From Actinomycetota bacterium (GTDB lineage: Bacteria; Actinomycetota; Thermoleophilia; Solirubrobacterales; 70-9): a stretch of DNA of 8,184 nt. Each line of letters opens with the position of its first letter. Positions within the stretch are counted from its first letter, which is position 1. Of this stretch, positions 5,269 through 8,184 are shown in pieces. The stretch lies in contig JAFDWD010000295.1 in NCBI GenBank assembly GCA_018268695.1, positions 1 through 8,184 on the forward strand, written 5' to 3'. The position numbers and the translations under genes were made by a program. The notes below the pieces were generated by a model that saw nothing but the letters and a program-made list of their open reading frames with translations, did not search any database and was not told the origin of the DNA.

Positions 5269-6099
5269 ATGGCCGACCGCCGCAGGACCTCCGCGCTTCT
5301 ACTCACCGGAGCGGCGGTCGCCGCCCTCCTCCTCGCCGCCCCCGCGATCGCGATCAAGGCACCGAGCCTCGCCTCGAGCGCCCAGTACAAAGCCTTCGTC
5401 GAATACGTGAAGAAGATGGAAGAACGCTCCTCGCAGCCGACCTCCAGCAAAACGAAAAACAAGTTCGAGGCGAAGCTGACGGCGAAGAAGACCGCCGCCG
5501 CCCACAAGGCCAACGCCCTCTTCAACCGGGCGTCCGACGAAGCCAAGGTCGAAGCCAACGAAGCGGCCAAGGAACAGGTCGAAGGCGTGCGGGCCAAGGA
5601 AAGCAAGAAGCTGGAAGCGCTGAAGGCCGAAACGGCCGGGAAGCTGGAACGCCTCGAGGCCGAATTCCACACCAAATTCGAACGGATGGAAAACGGCCAC
5701 CGCAACCGCGAAGGCGCGCTGAAGGAACAGATCCGCGGCCTGCGTGGCCAGAAGTCCCAGGCCGCGCCGGGCACGCCCAAAGAAAAGATCCAGGAACACA
5801 TCGAAAAGGTGCAGGGCGAAATCGCCGCCAACCACGAAGACGAAAAGGAACGGCGCGCGAAGCTGAAGAGCGGGGTGGAAAGGAAGCGCGTCCCGATCGA
5901 AGAAGCCGGGAAGGCCGAAGAAGTCGCGATCGGCGAAAAGGCCGAAGCGACCGTGAAGAAGATCGACAAGCACTGGGCCAAGAGCTACGAAGAAAAGAAG
6001 GCGGCCCTGAACTCGACCCGCGAAAACCGGCTCGGCTACCTCGATTCGAAGCTGGAACAGGGCCGCGCCGCCGTGGCCGCAATGCCCTCGACGCACTGA
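5269..6099 (+). CDS. Secreted Lys/Glu-rich coiled-coil protein, function unknown
   Basis: 276 aa from ATG 5269; a TTG at 5260 would add three residues. Residues 1-28 look like a signal peptide: basic MADRRR, hydrophobic core ALLLTGAAVAALLLAAPA, probable cut near AIA. The mature part is cysteine-free and dominated by Lys, Glu and Ala, with long predicted helices at about 37-165 and 171-270, split by a PGTP turn (167-170). Heptad-like spacing (KKLEALKAETAGKLERLEAE) indicates coiled coil. There is no LPXTG, lipobox or later membrane segment, so it is probably an exported free or wall-associated protein. I do not recognise a family; long coiled coils give spurious matches, so homology should be judged with care. 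Glutamate is coded GAA 35 times and GAG twice, while lysine keeps AAG (32 against 5 AAA), unlike neighbouring genes. It converges on the membrane-protein gene ending at 6292. Confidence 0.85.
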   Translation: MADRRRTSALLLTGAAVAALLLAAPAIAIKAPSLASSAQYKAFVEYVKKMEERSSQPTSSKTKNKFEAKLTAKKTAAAHKANALFNRASDEAKVEANEAAKEQVEGVRAKESKKLEALKAETAGKLERLEAEFHTKFERMENGHRNREGALKEQIRGLRGQKSQAAPGTPKEKIQEHIEKVQGEIAANHEDEKERRAKLKSGVERKRVPIEEAGKAEEVAIGEKAEATVKKIDKHWAKSYEEKKAALNSTRENRLGYLDSKLEQGRAAVAAMPSTH

Positions 6100-6109
6100 G
6101 GCTTAGTGG

Positions 6110-6124
6110 GTCCCGGAAAGGGAC
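6110..6124. terminator. Small hairpin after the coiled-coil gene, weak terminator candidate
   Basis: GTCCC-GGAAA-GGGAC forms a 5-bp stem with a 5-nt loop, starting 10 nt after the stop at 6099. There is no T-run after it on the plus strand. It may contribute to 3' end formation together with the larger structures downstream. Confidence 0.35.
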
Positions 6125-6125
6125 G

Positions 6126-6176
6126 CAAGGGCCTGCGGCGAGCACGGCCGCCTCGGATCCGCCGCTGCGTGCCTTG
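6126..6176. other. Paired segments forming a possible long stem in the convergent spacer
   Basis: CAAGG (6126-6130) pairs with CCTTG (6172-6176), and GCGGCG (6135-6140) pairs with CGCCGC (6160-6165). They are separated by an unpaired internal loop of 4 nt on one side and 6 nt on the other, with a 19-nt apical segment. This gives an imperfect stem of 11 bp. It could be part of a terminator or of a small RNA; GC-rich DNA gives such pairings by chance, so confidence is low. Confidence 0.3.
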
Positions 6177-6190
6177 ACCACAGCATGGTG

Positions 6191-6223
6191 GGGTCGATCC
6201 ACGCCGCGCTGCGTGGATCACCC
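6191..6223. terminator. Strong hairpin between convergent genes, likely bidirectional terminator
   Basis: GATCCACGC (6196-6204) and GCGTGGATC (6211-6219) are perfect complements around a 6-nt loop (CGCGCT). The stem can extend outward by T-A and GGG/CCC (6191-6194 with 6220-6223) past one bulged C at 6195, for about 13 bp. It lies between the stop of the coiled-coil gene (6099) and the stop of the convergent membrane-protein gene (6292), where a terminator for both is expected. No T-run follows on either strand, which is common for high-GC actinobacterial terminators. Confidence 0.6.
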
Positions 6224-6254
6224 GTGCCATAGCCCGGGGAATACACGCAGCGCG
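6205..6254. repeat. 11-bp inverted repeat overlapping the hairpin loop
   Basis: CGCGCTGCGTG (6205-6215) is the exact reverse complement of CACGCAGCGCG (6244-6254). The left copy covers the loop and part of the right arm of the 6191-6223 hairpin, so the two pairings exclude each other. A partial direct copy, CGCTGCGTG, also occurs at 6162-6170. Confidence 0.5.
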
Positions 6255-6291
6255 TCCGGGTCTCGGCCGAAACTAGGACTGCCGCCCCGAC

Positions 6292-7440
6292 TCAGGCCGG
6301 GTTTTCGCGGGCGATCTGGCGACTCAGCAGCTCGGTGCCCGCCGCCAGGAGGATCGCGAGGATCAGCATGCCCAGCGGGCGGCTGAAGGCGTCGACCGGA
6401 GCGAAGGCGACAAGGAGGACGAAGAGGGCCGCGGCGGCACCGAAGGCGACCGCCCGGTTTTCGCGCACGTAGGGAGCGCTCTCGCGACGCAGCCGCGTCG
6501 CGATCTTCGTCGGCCCGGCCAGCCAGGCGGCGAGGACGACCAGGATGCCGAAGGCGAGGGTCGAACGGGCGACGTCGGCCAGCAGTGAGGTGCCGATCCC
6601 CCAGACCGCTTCGAAGGCGGGCTTCCCCGTTTCCGATTTGGCCAGCGCGTCGACCACGTAATGGCCGCCGAGGGTGCGCAGCAGAAGGACGATCGTGCCG
6701 GCGACGATGAAGCCGATCCCGACCGACCGCAGCACCTCACGCCGGCGCGGGCCGCCGAACCAGATCGCGAGCCCGAAGAGGATCAAGGCCAGGAGCGTCA
6801 GCACGATCGGCAGGTGGCGGAGGAGCTTCACGCCTTCCTGCGCGAGTTCCAGTTCGTCAGAGTGGATGATCGTCAGCCTGCCCGCGCCCACCGGCAGCTG
6901 TTCGCCGAGTTCATTCGCGCCGACCCGTTCGCCGAGCGTTTCCACCAGCGGCTTCAGGTCGAGCGTGACCGTCCCGTTTTCGGTCTTGATCGTGGTGCCG
7001 CCGCCGTCGAGCACTTCCAGCAGCTCTTCGTGGGCTTTGCGGTTGGCGTCGGACCAGAGCGCCTGGACCCGGGGCGCTTCCAACAGCTTCTGCGCGATCT
7101 GCGGCGCCAGCCCGTGCAGCCCGCCCGCCACCACGCTCGCCAGCGGGGCCAGTTTCGGCGGCAGAGCTTCTTCCAGCTTCGCTTCCAGCCGTTCCCCGGT
7201 GAAGACTTCTTCGGCGAGGTAGTTCGCCAGCCGTTCGTCGACCTTTTCGTTGGAGATCAGGCGATCGGAGGTCGAGACCCAGTTGTCGGTGTTCAGCAGC
7301 TGGCGGTTCGCCCAGATCGAGAAGATCGCGAGCAGCGCCACCACCGTCCCGGCGATCACCAGGCCGAGGCTGAGCTTGCGATGGCCGCCACTGGACGCGG
7401 CGGGCGCGCTGGGCGCCGCGGGGGGATTCGGTGCGCTCAT
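6292..7440 (-). CDS. Integral membrane protein with a large extracytoplasmic domain, function unknown
   Basis: 382 aa from ATG 7440, TGA at 6292-6294. Start chosen because AGG (7449-7451) lies 8 nt upstream; a longer reading would run into the divergent response-regulator gene. After a Pro/Ala/Ser-rich cytoplasmic tail (1-20) there is a membrane segment at about 24-44, then a soluble stretch (45-207) probably outside the membrane, beginning NTDNWVSTSDRLISNEKVDERLANYLAEEVF. Five more membrane segments follow at about 208-229, 238-257, 291-310, 329-347 and 356-373. The topology and the NTDNW...L..NEKVDERLA opening resemble actinobacterial membrane proteins annotated only as hypothetical; I know no function for them. 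Glutamate codons are GAA 23 times and GAG 4 times, like the convergent coiled-coil gene and unlike the response regulator next door. No catalytic motif is recognised. Confidence 0.85.
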   Translation of the reverse strand: MSAPNPPAAPSAPAASSGGHRKLSLGLVIAGTVVALLAIFSIWANRQLLNTDNWVSTSDRLISNEKVDERLANYLAEEVFTGERLEAKLEEALPPKLAPLASVVAGGLHGLAPQIAQKLLEAPRVQALWSDANRKAHEELLEVLDGGGTTIKTENGTVTLDLKPLVETLGERVGANELGEQLPVGAGRLTIIHSDELELAQEGVKLLRHLPIVLTLLALILFGLAIWFGGPRRREVLRSVGIGFIVAGTIVLLLRTLGGHYVVDALAKSETGKPAFEAVWGIGTSLLADVARSTLAFGILVVLAAWLAGPTKIATRLRRESAPYVRENRAVAFGAAAALFVLLVAFAPVDAFSRPLGMLILAILLAAGTELLSRQIARENPA

Positions 7441-7453
7441 CGCCAAAGCCTCT

Positions 7454-7477
7454 GCCGGCGTGACCCCGCCCGCCGGC
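7454..7477. promoter_or_regulatory. 7-bp inverted repeat in the divergent intergenic region
   Basis: GCCGGCG (7454-7460) and CGCCGGC (7471-7477) are perfect complements separated by 10 nt, within the 97-bp gap between the divergent membrane-protein (ATG 7440) and response-regulator (GTG 7538) genes. Spacing and symmetry suit a dimeric regulator, but the arms are pure G/C and such repeats arise easily here. Confidence 0.35.
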
Positions 7478-7537
7478 CTGTCCGCATGCGTCCGACGGGG
7501 GGTGGGCGCCTCTCCCCGCCGGGATAAGGTTCTCCGC

Positions 7538-8184
7538 GTGGCCCTGCGGATCGCACTCGCCGAGGATAGCTTCATCGTGCGTGAAGGGATCGAGCAGGTG
7601 CTGCGCGGGGACGGGGAGATCGAGATCGCGGCCAGCTGCGCCGACATGCCCTCGCTGCTCGCCGCGGTCGAGGACGATCCGCCCGACGTCGTCCTGACCG
7701 ACATCCGCATGCCGCCGGAGGGCGACGACGCGGGCATCCAGATCGCCGCGCGGCTGCGCGAGACCCACCCCGAGGTCGGCGTCGTCGTCCTCAGCCAGTA
7801 CTCGGAGCCGGGGTACGTGCTGCGGCTGCTCGGCGAGGGCTCGGAGCGCCGCGCCTACCTGCTGAAGGAGCGGATCGCGCAGCGGGAAGAGCTGACGCGG
7901 GCGATCCGCACGGTCGCCGATGGCGGCTCGGTGATCGACCCGAAGATCGTCGAGGTCCTGGTCCAGGCGCAGGCACGCTCGCAGGATTCGCCGCTCGGCG
8001 AAATGACGCCGCGTGAGCTCGACGTCCTCGCCGGGCTCGCCGAAGGCAAGTCGAACGCGGCGATCGCCGAGGACCTGGTGCTGACGAAACGCGCGGTCGA
8101 GAAGCACATCAACTCGATCTTCCTGAAACTCGACCTGACCTACTCCCCGGAGGCCGACCAGATCTCCAAGCGGGTGACGGCGGC
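7538..8184 (+). CDS. NarL/FixJ (LuxR-type) two-component response regulator, 3' end cut by window
   Basis: 215 codons are visible from GTG 7538, and the frame is still open at the window end. AAGG lies 8 nt before the GTG, supporting this start over an in-frame GTG at 7502; the receiver fold also begins directly at ALRIALAEDS. Residues 1-120 are a receiver domain with the acidic pair Glu9/Asp10, phospho-acceptor Asp55 in LTDIRMPP, Ser86 in VVVLSQY and Lys110 in AYLLKER. Residues about 153-205 are a LuxR-type HTH (EMTPRELDVLAGLAEGKSNAAIA, TKRAVEKHINSIFLKL). Such proteins are phosphorylated by a sensor kinase and then bind DNA as dimers. No kinase gene is in the window; it may lie just downstream or elsewhere. 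At most a short C-terminal tail should be missing. Glutamate codons here are mainly GAG (18 of 22). Confidence 0.93.
   Translation, partial: MALRIALAEDSFIVREGIEQVLRGDGEIEIAASCADMPSLLAAVEDDPPDVVLTDIRMPPEGDDAGIQIAARLRETHPEVGVVVLSQYSEPGYVLRLLGEGSERRAYLLKERIAQREELTRAIRTVADGGSVIDPKIVEVLVQAQARSQDSPLGEMTPRELDVLAGLAEGKSNAAIAEDLVLTKRAVEKHINSIFLKLDLTYSPEADQISKRVTA

Noticed and set aside
5001..5981. 326-codon minus-strand open frame opposite the coiled-coil gene, plus a second one at 5299-6096
   Set aside because: Phe/Ser/Leu-rich products arise because GAA and AAG on the coding strand read as TTC and CTT on the other; the plus-strand frame has a signal peptide and coherent coiled-coil pattern.
7483..7490. 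CGCATGCG 8-bp palindrome in the divergent spacer
   Set aside because: Short and G/C-rich; expected often by chance in this composition and with no supporting context.
7441..7737. N-terminal extension of the membrane protein up to 7737
   Set aside because: It would overlap the conserved receiver domain on the other strand; ATG 7440 has a well-spaced AGG and a normal topology from that point.
1..8184. Search by eye for CRISPR repeats, tRNA genes, transposases, toxin-antitoxin or phage genes
   Set aside because: None seen; no spaced direct repeats, cloverleaf pattern or matching protein motifs.

Overview
High-GC bacterial DNA, densely packed on both strands, with GTG starts, 4-base GTGA gene overlaps, an actinobacterial-style XRE/MmyB-like regulator and tandem citrate-synthase genes. 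This suggests an actinobacterium, possibly of the Thermoleophilia/Solirubrobacterales type. That placement is an inference from gene content and composition; there is no rRNA or other marker gene here.

Layout. (1) Positions 1-1435, plus strand: the 3' end of one citrate synthase-like gene, overlapped by GTGA with a second that carries an N-terminal helix-turn-helix. The second contains a perfect 20-bp inverted repeat occupying exactly 15 codons. (2) Positions 1402-4265, minus strand: a compact run, in transcription order, of an XRE/MmyB-like regulator, a RibD-C/dihydrofolate-reductase-like protein, a YjbQ-family protein and a DUF1028 protein with a helical-repeat tail. The last gene runs 34 bp into the end of the convergent citrate synthase gene. 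(3) Positions 4266-4365: a divergent control region with a 25-bp near-perfect palindrome between the regulator and an aldo/keto reductase (4366-5238, plus). (4) Positions 5269-6099, plus: a secreted, cysteine-free, Lys/Glu-rich coiled-coil protein of unknown function. (5) Positions 6100-6291: a convergent intergenic segment full of hairpins. (6) Positions 6292-7440, minus: a six-helix membrane protein of unknown function. (7) Position 7538 to the window end, plus: a NarL/FixJ-type response regulator, cut by the window edge.

How the parts may fit. The clearest regulatory unit is the XRE regulator with its divergent aldo/keto reductase and the palindrome between them, a familiar arrangement in which a regulator controls itself and a neighbouring oxidoreductase. 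The three genes after the regulator are closely spaced and may be co-transcribed with it. The two unrecognised envelope genes (secreted coiled-coil and membrane protein) share a strong preference for GAA over GAG for glutamate (58:6 together), opposite to the genes on either side (10:41 for the aldo/keto reductase and the response regulator).

I see no rRNA or tRNA, CRISPR array, transposase, phage gene or recognisable defence system. The best leads for something undescribed are the in-frame palindromic element in the citrate synthase gene, the coiled-coil/membrane gene pair with its odd glutamate codon use, and the structured convergent spacer.
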